Positions 63,801-64,000 of a DNA stretch of 64,000 bases are shown piece by piece. The DNA is from Magnolia sinica. Taxonomy: Eukaryota; Streptophyta; Magnoliopsida; Magnoliales; Magnoliaceae. Position 1 is the stretch's first letter; each line of letters starts with the position of its first letter. The notes beneath the pieces were generated by a model. That model was given only the letters and a program-made list of their open reading frames with translations. It made no database searches and was not told the origin of the DNA. Both the position numbers and the translations under genes were made by a program. Where the stretch lies: assembly GCF_029962835.1 (NCBI RefSeq), contig NC_080579.1:81671959-81735958 (forward strand), given 5' to 3'.

Positions 63801-64000
63801 ACCTGCATGTGCAGCCCACTATTAGTATGAATGGTATCCAAACCCTCCAGCAGAATCTCTACACCATAAATATTGAATACAAAAAGAATTAGGCTGATCC
63901 CATCATTGAGTGGGCCACACTCACTCAAAAATCTCCTGATCTAAGTGGTGGCCACCTATCCTAATTTGACGGTGGATCGATGACTCTGAACAGGTTGGTT
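63801..64000. other. Unique flank right of the duplication
   Basis: Not repeated in the window. It is the region upstream of the right caleosin copy, so it may hold native promoter elements. No gene seen. Confidence 0.6.

Noticed and set aside
1-64000. CRISPR array, rRNA genes, organellar insert or a prokaryote-like gene cluster
   Set aside because: No spaced short direct repeats of CRISPR type, no rRNA-like sequence, and no long intronless gene runs were seen.

Overview
This is nuclear DNA from a flowering plant. The evidence is LTR retrotransposons and solo LTRs with target-site duplications (TSDs), non-autonomous hAT-type and PIF/Harbinger-type elements, a tRNA-like SINE, a multi-exon caleosin gene, and a captured fragment that reads like the plastid import receptor TOC159. 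The mix of GAGTC-rich hAT elements and very long TGTAA...TTACA LTRs reminds me of magnoliid trees, but that is only an impression. There is no bacterial operon, CRISPR array, rRNA or intact tRNA. Most short open frames are chance products of repeats.

Layout. (1) 1-32076 holds two direct copies of a block with a period of about 16.6 kb (1-16603, and 16604-32076 cut short on the right). Each copy has, in order: an inverted long-LTR fragment, a long-TIR MITE, a 3.2 kb solo LTR with a perfect 5-bp TSD, a reversed copia-like LTR with palindromes near its TATA box, a hAT-type element, an LTR-like stretch carrying a nested hAT element and a SINE, and a Harbinger-like element holding a TOC159-like gene fragment. 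Only copy 1 continues into a 0.7 kb gypsy solo LTR. (2) 32077-44621 is a retrotransposon graveyard: a truncated long LTR, the decayed 3' end of a Ty3/gypsy element (integrase to 3' LTR), two more solo LTRs of that family (one split by a hAT insertion), MITE candidates and microsatellites. (3) 44622-63800 is a second, unrelated direct duplication of 9.59 kb. Each copy carries one six-exon caleosin (peroxygenase-like) gene on the minus strand, with an eight-copy 83-bp minisatellite and a Ty1/copia reverse transcriptase fragment inside intron 3.

The only host gene seen over its full length is the caleosin, present twice. Both copies look like pseudogenes. They share a bad acceptor before exon 5, and each has its own frameshift (2 bp in exon 5 of the left copy, 1 bp in exon 4 of the right copy). 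The left copy also has only about 130 bp of ancestral sequence upstream of its TATA box before the duplication junction.

I found no new multi-gene system. The more notable points are the gene fragment capture by a Harbinger-like element, the polyprotein frame that ends inside its own LTR, the 65-bp direct repeats around a reverse transcriptase fragment, and the parallel decay of the two caleosin copies.
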